Shown here in pieces: positions 1 to 5,923 of a stretch of DNA of 9,732 nucleotides. The DNA lies in the NCBI GenBank assembly GCA_003512175.1, contig DOSP01000002.1, positions 529-10,260 of the forward strand, written 5' to 3'. The notes beneath the pieces were generated by a model. That model saw only the letters and a list, made by a program, of their open reading frames with translations. It was not told the DNA's origin and ran no database searches. Every line of letters starts with the position of its first letter. The first letter of the stretch is position 1. The stretch comes from Candidatus Kerfeldbacteria bacterium. Its GTDB lineage: Bacteria; Patescibacteriota; Patescibacteriia; UBA9570. Both the position numbers and the translations under genes were made by a program.

Positions 1-16
1 CGGGCTGCCTTTTTTT
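1..16 (+). terminator. 3' part of a terminator from an upstream gene
   Basis: The window opens with a GC-rich half stem (CGGGCTGCC) followed immediately by seven T residues, the usual right arm plus U-tract of an intrinsic terminator. The left arm would lie before base 1, so the hairpin cannot be verified. It would separate the next gene from whatever precedes it. Confidence 0.4.
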
Positions 17-20
17 CGGC

Positions 21-49
21 TTGTTTTATGTCTAAAAATATGCTAAAAT
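21..49 (+). promoter_or_regulatory. Extended -10 promoter giving a probably leaderless transcript
   Basis: TTGTTT (21-26) is separated by 17 bp from TAAAAT (44-49), and the -10 is preceded by TGC, an extended -10 element. A start site seven bases after the -10 falls on the A of the ATG at 56. No Shine-Dalgarno sequence could fit, so the mRNA is inferred to be leaderless. Confidence 0.6.
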
Positions 50-55
50 GACCAC

Positions 56-307
56 ATGAAGCGAGCCAAGAAGACCAGTCTCAAATTCAAACCACGCCAA
101 ACCTTGTTTTGGGACGTGAATCCAAAAACCGTTCATCCCAAGAAGCACTCTACTTATGTGATTGAACGGATTATGGATTTTGGCAAAGATGATGAAGTGC
201 GCTGGATGGTCCATTATTATCCTAAACAGAAGCTCAAGCGGGTCGCCTTTACTTCACGTGTTTTGCAACCGCGTAGTCGGGTATTTTGGCAGCTCGTGCT
301 CAAATGA
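56..307 (+). CDS. DUF6922-like small protein, putative antitoxin partner of AbiEii
   Basis: An 83-residue basic protein with no membrane segment or signal peptide. The core reads LFWDVNP at residues 17-23, then a YVIERIMDFG segment near 34-43, and ends with an FW pair (77-78). This order of a WD near the N-terminus, an IxRI/VxxxG helix and a C-terminal FW matches my recollection of the DUF6922 family, which commonly sits just upstream of AbiEii-type nucleotidyltransferases. Its stop overlaps the next start (ATGA), implying translational coupling and equimolar expression, as in toxin-antitoxin pairs. The antitoxin role is inferred from position only; it does not look like a classical AbiEi winged-helix antitoxin, being far shorter. 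The ATG at 56 is chosen because the promoter places +1 on it. Confidence 0.75.
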   Translation: MKRAKKTSLKFKPRQTLFWDVNPKTVHPKKHSTYVIERIMDFGKDDEVRWMVHYYPKQKLKRVAFTSRVLQPRSRVFWQLVLK

Positions 308-951
308 ACTGGCACACTTCAGCCTTGCCAACCGCAACCGTTCGAGCATTACAATACTGTGCTGAACAACCTTGGCTTAAGCAATCTCGTTGGTATCTGG
401 CTGGGGGAACAGCTCTGGCGTTGCAAGTCGGGCATCGTCGATCTGTCGATTTGGATTTTTTCTTACCACAAAAGAAATTTTCTTCACGGCAGTTAATCGG
501 CCGATTGCCGAATGATATTTGGCAAGGTGACATTGTTACCGATGATACGATCTATGGCAAATTACATAAAGCCAAAGTCAGTTTCATTGCCTATCCGTTT
601 TTTCATCATCAACAACCATATCTTTGGCTTGGTAATGTTCGGGTACTTGATCTCCGAGACATTGCCGTGATGAAAATCGTTGCCATCAGTCAACGTGGCC
701 GTAAGCGCGATTTTCTTGATTTGTATTGGTATGTTCAAAATCAAGAATCTTTAACGGACGTTTTATTACGTTTGCCAAAACAATATCCGACGGTAGCACA
801 TGATTACAATCATATTTTAAAAAGTTTAGTGTATTTTGTGGATGCAGAACCTGATCCAATGCCACAACTCTTTTTTTCAGTTGCTTGGCCAGAGGTGAAG
901 CAATTTCTGAAAAAAGTCGTAGATCAAGCCGCCAAGGATCTTGTTCTATAG
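304..951 (+). CDS. AbiEii-type nucleotidyltransferase toxin
   Basis: A 215-residue protein of the AbiEii/MenT-like nucleotidyltransferase family. Residues 34-53 carry the signature GGTALAL, then GHRRS and DLDFF; the two aspartates of DLD (49 and 51) are the expected metal-binding pair of the polymerase-beta fold. A second conserved block at 116-141 (DLRDIAVMKI, then RGRKRDFLDLYW) contains the Lys and Arg-Asp residues typical of the family. Family members are proposed to add nucleotides to tRNA or other RNA and arrest growth, often as abortive-infection systems. The ATG at 304 overlaps the upstream TGA by four bases and is preferred over an in-frame TTG at 286 that would overlap the partner gene further. 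Both signature blocks are intact, so it appears functional. The target is unknown. Confidence 0.85.
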   Translation: MNWHTSALPTATVRALQYCAEQPWLKQSRWYLAGGTALALQVGHRRSVDLDFFLPQKKFSSRQLIGRLPNDIWQGDIVTDDTIYGKLHKAKVSFIAYPFFHHQQPYLWLGNVRVLDLRDIAVMKIVAISQRGRKRDFLDLYWYVQNQESLTDVLLRLPKQYPTVAHDYNHILKSLVYFVDAEPDPMPQLFFSVAWPEVKQFLKKVVDQAAKDLVL

Positions 952-965
952 TTAGAGCATTAACT

Positions 966-996
966 TCTCCGAAGCTCCGTTTCGGAGCGAAGGAGA
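966..996 (+). terminator. Two-tier hairpin after the AbiEii gene, possible terminator
   Basis: TCTCC (966-970) pairs with GGAGA (992-996), and GCTCCG (974-979) pairs with CGGAGC (983-988) across a TTT loop. A symmetric GAA/GAA internal loop separates the two stems. It starts 14 bases after the stop at 951. No strong T-run follows, only AATTTT about ten bases later, so termination is uncertain. It may be another structured RNA or DNA element. Confidence 0.4.
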
Positions 997-1013
997 GCCG
1001 TCGCCAATTTTCC

Positions 1014-1022
1014 TTATCCACA
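1014..1022 (+). promoter_or_regulatory. DnaA-box-like TTATCCACA
   Basis: A perfect match to the strong bacterial DnaA box TTATCCACA inside the left intergenic repeat. A second perfect copy lies 55 bp downstream in the same orientation. Binding by DnaA is inferred from the motif alone. Confidence 0.5.
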
Positions 1023-1040
1023 GGACCAATTTTTAAAAAG

Positions 1041-1056
1041 TACCTAATATTAGGTA
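1041..1056. promoter_or_regulatory. 16-bp perfect palindrome, candidate operator
   Basis: TACCTAATATTAGGTA is an exact 16-bp palindrome lying midway between the two DnaA-box-like motifs and about 105 bp before the sensor operon. It has the form of a dimeric regulator site. No regulator gene is present in the window, so its function is unassigned. Confidence 0.45.
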
Positions 1057-1068
1057 AGGATTTTTGGT

Positions 1069-1077
1069 TTATCCACA
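1069..1077 (+). promoter_or_regulatory. DnaA-box-like TTATCCACA, second copy
   Basis: A second perfect TTATCCACA, touching the repeat core AGCGCCGTCGC that starts at its last base. It is spaced 55 bp from the first box, in the same orientation. Confidence 0.5.
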
Positions 1078-1123
1078 GCGCCGTCGCTTCAGCTCTATTG
1101 CGCTTTTTTCAAAGAAGTCTAGG

Positions 1124-1153
1124 GTGAATCATACTAGATAAGAATGCCATATT
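1124..1153 (+). promoter_or_regulatory. Weak candidate promoter of the sensor operon
   Basis: GTGAAT (1124-1129), an 18-bp spacer ending in TGC, then CATATT (1148-1153). This resembles the extended -10 arrangement seen at three other genes here and would put +1 at or just before the ATG at 1161. Both hexamers are poor matches to consensus, so this is tentative. Confidence 0.25.
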
Positions 1154-1160
1154 ACATGTC

Positions 1161-1898
1161 ATGAAACCTCGCTCTACCCGATATCTTACGAGTATCTTGA
1201 TCTACAGCGTTAGCGTGATTGTTGCCTTGCTCGTGGCGTTCGGGGTAGAGGAACTAGCTAATCAAGTCAGTGCGTTATCCGAAGCGGGTTCGCGCTTAGT
1301 CTTTGCCACCACCTTTCCGATATTGTTAGTGATACTGCTGGTTGCTCTGCAAAAGATCGTGAAACATCAGCTTGTACAAATCGAGTTACTCAATAAAAAT
1401 TGTCGCGTCAGCTTTGCGCCACAAACCACCAAAACGCTCGACACCTTTCGCCAGCAGCTGAAACGCTATCTGATTGCCACCTACGCTCTGCACGACTTTG
1501 GTTTATATGTGTTCGATTGGCAGCAGAATATGTTCATCTGCACCGAGCTTCCCGAACAAAGCATTATTCGGCATGATCATCCGCTTATTCGCTATGCCAA
1601 GCAACAGCAGATTCCGTTTTGTACCGAACGGTCCGTTGCTCAAGCCCGCGGCCTAAGCGACGCCCAATTAGCCGAGTTGATGATGTTCATGCAGCGCAAT
1701 AAATTTCTGTGCATGATTCCGCTCTATACCGAGCAGGGCATCTATGGCTTTATCTGCCTGACGCTGGAACAGATGAAGGATACGAAGTTGTTTGCCATGG
1801 CGTCACTAGATAGCTTAAAGCAGTTTTCCGAACAATTCGGCCGGCTTCTCCAGAAAATTCTCATTTATGATGCGATTGTGTTAAAACCAACCAAATAG
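1161..1898 (+). CDS. Two-TM membrane protein with GAF-like cytosolic sensor domain (copy A)
   Basis: A 245-residue protein with two predicted membrane helices (about 10-27 and 46-64) and a cytosolic domain from about 90 to 240. The C-terminal part reads like the GAF domains of 7TM histidine kinases: a helix with PLIRYAK (141-147), FCTER (153-157), IPLYTEQGIYGFI (186-198), then a helix ending ILIYDAIVL (233-241) where kinases would continue into HisKA. Here the protein simply stops. It is a paralog of the gene at 2724-3461, of identical length, with AFGVE at residues 26-30 in both. It sits two bases upstream of a polytopic membrane protein and is clearly the first gene of an operon. Its G+C is visibly higher than its neighbours'. 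No catalytic domain is present, so a role as ligand-sensing subunit is inferred. The GAF assignment is by pattern and not certain. Confidence 0.8.
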   Translation: MKPRSTRYLTSILIYSVSVIVALLVAFGVEELANQVSALSEAGSRLVFATTFPILLVILLVALQKIVKHQLVQIELLNKNCRVSFAPQTTKTLDTFRQQLKRYLIATYALHDFGLYVFDWQQNMFICTELPEQSIIRHDHPLIRYAKQQQIPFCTERSVAQARGLSDAQLAELMMFMQRNKFLCMIPLYTEQGIYGFICLTLEQMKDTKLFAMASLDSLKQFSEQFGRLLQKILIYDAIVLKPTK

Positions 1899-1900
1899 GT

Positions 1901-2722
1901 ATGAATACTCTACGAAAAATGTTTTTAAATAGATCGGATAAAATATTGTTGGTACTGTTTTTATTAACAATGATACTTCTCGTGTTTTTAAAGTTCGCCG
2001 GTTTGCGTGAAACAAATTTTAACTATCTACATACTGTATTCATGACAGTAATACCGGCAATCGGAGGAGGTGTGGGGCTCTATAGAATGAGACAGTGGGG
2101 TGGCCATAAGAGTATTATTGGCAAATCAATGTTTTTTTCGAGCATTGGTCTATTATGGTGGGCGCTAGGTTCACTCACTTGGGTATTCTATAATTTTATT
2201 CTTCATGTTGATGCGCCCTATCCTTCAATAGCAGATATAGGCTATGGCCAAGTTTATCTATGGTGGGGCATCGGTATTGTTATGCTAACGAATGCAACAT
2301 CTATCAGATATGAGGCTAAAAAATCTAGAGAGAAAATATATTTTCTATGTATACCTGTCGTTATGGCTATTGTGACATATAATTTTATTTTTTTACAAGC
2401 ACATGGAGGGACATTGTTGTATGATAACCCACTCAAAGTGTTAACAGATATTGTTTACCCATTAGGAGATATAGTCATCATAACATTGGTTGTGTTAAAG
2501 TCTGGTTCAGTATTTAATTTTTTAGGTGAAAGATTACGTTTGCCAATTATTATTTTTTTACTAGGCTTGGTTCTGAATTATATAGCCGATTTTTACTTCT
2601 CGTATACTACAACAGTCGGTTTATATTATGTAGGTTCAATGGCTGATGTGTTTTTTACTGCCGCCATTTTCATGTTGTCTTTGGGTTTAAGTAACCTGCA
2701 TCCAAAGTTGTTGGAGGATTAA
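1901..2722 (+). CDS. Polytopic membrane sensor with PYPSxAD motif (copy A)
   Basis: A 273-residue integral membrane protein with about eight hydrophobic segments and no soluble domain. Conserved features shared with the genes at 3467 and 7861 are WGGHKSIIGK (66-75) in a loop, PYPSIAD (106-112), YPLGD (186-190), FNFLGERLRLP (205-215), YIAD (227-230) and an AD pair (248-249). The PYPSxAD motif after a WxxGxxxWxxYNxxL-like helix resembles, from memory, the multi-TM input region of some GGDEF/EAL proteins. Those enzymes carry an output domain that is absent here. The start lies two bases after the previous stop with no Shine-Dalgarno site, so translation is probably coupled. The inferred role is membrane signal input working with the adjacent GAF-like protein. 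The ligand is unknown. A small transporter is the main alternative. Confidence 0.75.
   Translation: MNTLRKMFLNRSDKILLVLFLLTMILLVFLKFAGLRETNFNYLHTVFMTVIPAIGGGVGLYRMRQWGGHKSIIGKSMFFSSIGLLWWALGSLTWVFYNFILHVDAPYPSIADIGYGQVYLWWGIGIVMLTNATSIRYEAKKSREKIYFLCIPVVMAIVTYNFIFLQAHGGTLLYDNPLKVLTDIVYPLGDIVIITLVVLKSGSVFNFLGERLRLPIIIFLLGLVLNYIADFYFSYTTTVGLYYVGSMADVFFTAAIFMLSLGLSNLHPKLLED
2713..2717 (+). promoter_or_regulatory. Shine-Dalgarno GGAGG for the second sensor pair
   Basis: GGAGG lies six bases upstream of the ATG at 2724 and inside the last codons of the preceding gene. It is the only textbook ribosome binding site I can see in the window, and may allow independent initiation at the second copy of the gene pair. 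Confidence 0.6.
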
Positions 2723-2723
2723 T

Positions 2724-3461
2724 ATGAAACTGACCTTACAGCGTAATTTCTTTGAGGTCATTGCAATAACCGTTGTTGTTTCTTTATCTATTCTTAGCGC
2801 GTTTGGAGTAGAAAAACTGCTATTGCGCTATACCGCGTTGTCTCCAGATGCAACCAAACTGACATTTGCCTTTGTCTTACCAATAGCGTTGTTAATGCTA
2901 CAACGCTTATCAAAAATGATTCTGAATACAACCACTGTCCGTGGTGGAGTTGATCTTATGAACAGCCATAAATTGGCCCACGATCCCATGCTTGTGAAAG
3001 CTCTCACGGGTATTGAAGATAAAATAAAGGGCTACCTGAATACACACTATGGTGTGTTACATCACACACTGTCCGTTTTTGATTGGCAAAGCAAGCAATA
3101 TCTATCGCTGACAAACGATATCCATCATGCGTTACCTCAGAATCACGCACTTGTACACTTTGCTAAGCAGTTTCGTACTGTATTTTGTACAGAACGGCGC
3201 TCGCCATTAGCAGATCAGTTATCTGATGCGCTGCATGCCGAGATGCTCGTATTCATGCAGAAGCATCATTTTATATTCGCCATTCCTTTGTATACCGAAC
3301 AAGATGTCTACGGTTTTATCTTTTTAAGTCACCAGGACGTCATGAATTCTCGCTTGTATGCCACGAATGATTTTTCCTCCTTGGAACAGTTTGGGCGTTC
3401 ACTTGGACCGTTGTTACATCAGATTCTTATTTATCAGGCCATTGTGCTCGGGAAGCAATAA
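2724..3461 (+). CDS. Two-TM membrane protein with GAF-like cytosolic sensor domain (copy B)
   Basis: A 245-residue paralog of the protein at 1161-1898, alignable end to end. It has two membrane helices (about 11-28 and 46-66), AFGVE (26-30), VFDWQ (118-122), FCTER (154-158), FMQ (177-179), IPLYTEQDVYGFI (187-199) and a terminal ILIYQAIVL helix (234-242). The linker between the TM region and the GAF-like domain has diverged most. It starts one base after the preceding stop, with a clear Shine-Dalgarno site, and is followed after five bases by the second polytopic sensor. The pair order of copy A is therefore repeated exactly. As in copy A there is no output domain. Base composition is lower in G+C than copy A, so the two copies have either diverged for a long time or have separate histories. 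Confidence 0.8.
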   Translation: MKLTLQRNFFEVIAITVVVSLSILSAFGVEKLLLRYTALSPDATKLTFAFVLPIALLMLQRLSKMILNTTTVRGGVDLMNSHKLAHDPMLVKALTGIEDKIKGYLNTHYGVLHHTLSVFDWQSKQYLSLTNDIHHALPQNHALVHFAKQFRTVFCTERRSPLADQLSDALHAEMLVFMQKHHFIFAIPLYTEQDVYGFIFLSHQDVMNSRLYATNDFSSLEQFGRSLGPLLHQILIYQAIVLGKQ

Positions 3462-3466
3462 AAAAT

Positions 3467-4297
3467 ATGAAAACCATCGCACAAAAAATATTTTTTGGAA
3501 AAGGCATCTATCTTCTTATAATAGAATTTTCGTTACTAACTATATTGGTTATAAAATATCACCTATTTGGTGAATTAAGTGTTGAGGATAGTAAACCATT
3601 CTCAAATTTATTATTAATTTTGTTGTGTATCACAAGTGGCATTATTTGTATTAAACGAATGCAAGATTGGGGTGGTTACAGAAGTAGAGTCGGCAAGGTA
3701 TTGTTATTTTACAGCATTGGTTTTTTTGCCTGGGCGGCAGGTTCAATTATTTGGTCATACCATGGTCTTTTCCTCGGTACGGCCGTACCATTCCCAGGCT
3801 GGCCAGACTTGGCTTATGTGTTCATTAATCCGGCTTTTATAACTGGGTTTGGTTTATTTGGATACATTACTGCCTTAAGAAATCAGAAAAATCAAACCAA
3901 ACAGAAATTCTATTTTTATTTGATACCAATTTGCATGGCACTGGTAACGTTCTATTTCATCTCTACAATTGGTCGTGGTAATACTGGCACAGACGATACA
4001 CTAGCAACGTTGCTTAATTTCTATTATACCGGTGGTGACATTGTTATTTTGGTTGTACTAATGTTATTCGGTGGTACGACTTTTAATTACTTAGGTGAAC
4101 GATTACGCCTGCCATTTACATTGGCACTATCTGCTATTGTGGCTAGCTATATTGCAGATACGTTATATGCCTATACCACTGCAACTGGCACTTATACAAA
4201 CGGAGGCATTACTGATTTTTTCTATGCATTGCTGCTGTTCCTATTAGCGGTAGCAGCCCACGCGTTACATCCACGTTTGTTGGAAGATGAGAAGTGA
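3467..4297 (+). CDS. Polytopic membrane sensor, PFPGWPD variant (copy B)
   Basis: A 276-residue integral membrane protein paralogous to 1901-2722. It has roughly eight hydrophobic segments, WGGYRSRVGK (68-77), PFPGWPD (108-114) in place of PYPSxAD, YTGGD (187-191), FNYLGERLRLP (206-216), YIAD (228-231) and a C-terminal LHPRLLEDE tail nearly identical to copy A's LHPKLLED. The strong conservation of the cytosolic-side GERLRLP loop and the LHPxLLED tail suggests a protein contact surface, while the first membrane segments have diverged. It starts five bases after the upstream stop without an obvious Shine-Dalgarno site. Its end overlaps or nearly abuts the next gene. The role is inferred as in copy A. 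Replacement of the Ser-x-Ala of the motif by Gly-Trp-Pro may alter ligand specificity. Confidence 0.75.
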   Translation: MKTIAQKIFFGKGIYLLIIEFSLLTILVIKYHLFGELSVEDSKPFSNLLLILLCITSGIICIKRMQDWGGYRSRVGKVLLFYSIGFFAWAAGSIIWSYHGLFLGTAVPFPGWPDLAYVFINPAFITGFGLFGYITALRNQKNQTKQKFYFYLIPICMALVTFYFISTIGRGNTGTDDTLATLLNFYYTGGDIVILVVLMLFGGTTFNYLGERLRLPFTLALSAIVASYIADTLYAYTTATGTYTNGGITDFFYALLLFLLAVAAHALHPRLLEDEK

Positions 4298-5300
4298 ATA
4301 TTTTAGAATCAATATGGATATTCATCTTATCATCGCATCACTTACAGTCATATCAACATCTATCTTAGCTTATCTATTAGCGAAGAGCGGTGGTTTGAGA
4401 AATCGTTCGCGATTACTGTTCTTTTTCTTTTTAGTTGATTTTATCATCTGGACAATATTCAATTACCTTTCACTTCAGCCGGATTTGGCTAAATATACCC
4501 TCTGGATTGTGCGGGTAATAATGGTGTCAGCACTAACTCACACAACCTTAATATATTTATTCGCGAAAAATTTTCCGTACAGAGAATTTATTCTGCCTAA
4601 AAAATTAGCTATCGGCATTGGACTTACCTATATACTGACCTTTCTTGTTAGTATTAGCCCTCTACTTTTTTCAAAAGTAATTTGGCAAGATGATGTACTT
4701 AGAGATGTCTCAGGTCCGGGCATATATGTGTTTGGCATAGTAACTTTTTTTCTAATTTCTGCGGCAACCGTTACTTTAATCAAAAAGTACAAGACCGAAC
4801 ATGGCATAACAAAAAAGCAGCTTCTTTACTTACTGATGGGAGAGATAATAATGTTTAGTTTACTATTTGTTACACAATTTGTAATGGTTGTTTGGTTTAA
4901 TATCTACTATTTTATTCCATACGGTGGTTTGCCAGTATTATTTTTTATAGCGTTAACAACCTACGCAATAACGCGCTACCGCTTATTTGGCATCAAATTT
5001 ATTTTAAGAAAATTCATTATTACCGCACTGTCATATATTGCGCCACTCGTTTTGTACGGTTTATTGCTATTGGTGTTGAGTGAAACCGCACCTCAATTTG
5101 CATTTCACAACAATTATATCAATATACTCGTAGTTGCAATGGTAGTAGTGACGTTTAATCCAATTCGTAGTTTTGTTCATAAACTATTTACAGTATTATT
5201 GGAACACAAGCAAGAAATCAGGCCAGAGCTTACCCAGGCAATACAATCTGGCCAGAATGAAGAGGTCATTAATCAGATGATTAAGCAATATGTTCCTTAG
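4287..5300 (+). CDS. Histidine-kinase-type N-terminal 7TM sensor, truncated by in-frame TAG
   Basis: A 337-residue protein with about eight to nine hydrophobic segments. The motif YAITRYRLFGIKFILRK (226-242) is a hallmark of the N-terminal 7TM region of bacterial sensor kinases. After the last helix, NPIRSFVHKLF (291-301) leads into a soluble linker, as in those kinases. The frame then meets TAG at 5298-5300 and continues open in the same frame to 5699, encoding a GAF-like domain, so this is the N-terminal part of an interrupted gene. No HisKA or HATPase domain follows. The ATG at 4287 overlaps the upstream gene by 11 bases; an in-frame ATG at 4314 (beginning MDIHLIIASL) matches the usual start of such proteins and may be the real one. 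It belongs to the same operon as the paired sensors. Confidence 0.75.
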   Translation: MRSEYFRINMDIHLIIASLTVISTSILAYLLAKSGGLRNRSRLLFFFFLVDFIIWTIFNYLSLQPDLAKYTLWIVRVIMVSALTHTTLIYLFAKNFPYREFILPKKLAIGIGLTYILTFLVSISPLLFSKVIWQDDVLRDVSGPGIYVFGIVTFFLISAATVTLIKKYKTEHGITKKQLLYLLMGEIIMFSLLFVTQFVMVVWFNIYYFIPYGGLPVLFFIALTTYAITRYRLFGIKFILRKFIITALSYIAPLVLYGLLLLVLSETAPQFAFHNNYINILVVAMVVVTFNPIRSFVHKLFTVLLEHKQEIRPELTQAIQSGQNEEVINQMIKQYVP

Positions 5301-5699
5301 TTACATCCTGAAGAAATCAGCATCGTTCTATTAAAATCAGGTGGTGTGCTGCATCCATTATTCTTACAGTCGCATACATTATCCGTGACGCTTGACCCAA
5401 ATACGGTACATCTGATTCAAGAAAATAAGCAGTCTGTGATCATTGCGGAAGAATTGGATTGGCAGTTACGCCAAGGCACTAGCGATTCTGCATCCAAACA
5501 ACTGTATGCACAGTTAATGAATAATCACATTGCAGCGGTTGTTAAATTAATGACAAATAGTTTATGTATCGGTTTTGTATTGATTAAAGATAGCGATTCA
5601 AGTAATACTTTGGCAGCAGAGGATATTATGGCTCTACAAAAATTTTCTATTATGGTTATGCCTGTGATCACGCAAAGCATGATATTGGGAAGTAGATAA
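5301..5699 (+). pseudogene. GAF-like C-terminal portion of the 7TM sensor, downstream of in-frame TAG
   Basis: The frame continues directly from the TAG at 5298 for 132 codons. It begins LHPEEISIVLL, a normal first strand of a GAF domain, and runs through WQLRQG, VVKLMTNSLCIGFVLIKDS and EDIMALQKFSIMVMPVITQSMIL, the expected closing strands and helix. The only available initiator is a GTG at 5346 (117 codons), which would remove the first strand of the domain and has no properly spaced ribosome site. One base change (for example CAG or GAG to TAG) would explain the split. Alternatives are TAG readthrough, a separately translated subunit from 5346, or a sequencing error. Even intact, the protein would end at the GAF domain like its neighbours, with no kinase. 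Confidence 0.65.
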
Positions 5700-5709
5700 A
5701 CTTTTATTT

Positions 5710-5841
5710 ATGATGCAGTTATCTCGCAAACCACTCATCACCATCACCACCATTTTTATTACGGTATTGGTTAGTTTTGCAATCGTGCGATTAACGGGGC
5801 TTTCCGTTGAGTGGCAGGCAGTAGCGATGGCATTATTGTAG
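5710..5841 (+). CDS. 43-residue single-TM peptide, possibly frameshift-truncated
   Basis: ATGATG at 5710 opens a 43-codon frame with a basic N-terminus (LSRKP), a hydrophobic helix (about residues 9-26) and the tail LSVEWQAVAMALL before TAG at 5839. It lies 10 bases after the GAF fragment, so it is the last candidate gene of the operon. Removing one base near the stop would join a second hydrophobic stretch beginning SAAAFLNNYRGFV and ending at TAG 5879-5881, giving a plausible two-helix protein of about 60 residues. It could thus be a small membrane protein, a frameshifted one, or chance. There is no recognisable family and no clear ribosome binding site. Confidence 0.35.
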   Translation: MMQLSRKPLITITTIFITVLVSFAIVRLTGLSVEWQAVAMALL

Positions 5842-5883
5842 CGCTGCTGCGTTCTTAAACAACTATCGGGGCTTTGTTTAGAC

Positions 5884-5912
5884 TATACATTTTTTTTTAT
5901 TTATATGATAAT
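5884..5912 (+). promoter_or_regulatory. Candidate promoter of the EamA transporter
   Basis: TATACA (5884-5889), a 17-bp spacer rich in T, then GATAAT (5907-5912). The predicted +1 near 5919 would leave a leader of about five bases before the ATG at 5924. The surrounding tract is very AT-rich, so chance matches are likely. Confidence 0.35.
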
Positions 5913-5923
5913 GGACTAAGAAT

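Larger units (their letters stand above)
994..1087 (+). repeat. Two-part intergenic repeat, left copy
   Basis: The segment 994-1025 matches 8949-8980 at 27 of 32 positions by eye (shared AGAGCCGTCGCCA, then TTATCCACA). The 11-mer AGCGCCGTCGC at 1077-1087 recurs at 9035-9045. In both copies the two GCCGTCGC cores lie about 83-86 bp apart in the same orientation. The DNA between differs apart from the DnaA-box-like motif. The two copies bracket the membrane-sensor island. Confidence 0.6.

Noticed and set aside
686..1021. Minus-strand 111-codon open frame
   Set aside because: It overlaps the AbiEii gene, whose motifs are clear, and has no family signature or promoter; it is a shadow frame.
994..1087. 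Integron attC site or CRISPR repeat
   Set aside because: The two GCCGTCGC cores are direct, not inverted, repeats and lack GTTRRRY/RYYYAAC core sites. There are only two per locus with a single interval, so neither an attC site nor an array fits.
885..1127. Plus-strand 80-codon frame across the AbiEii end and the intergenic repeat
   Set aside because: It translates repeat and palindrome sequence and has no initiation signal; it is more likely noncoding.
5298..5300. Alternative genetic code with TAG as sense
   Set aside because: TAG ends the AbiEii and first GAF-like genes at the expected C-termini, so recoding in general is unlikely.
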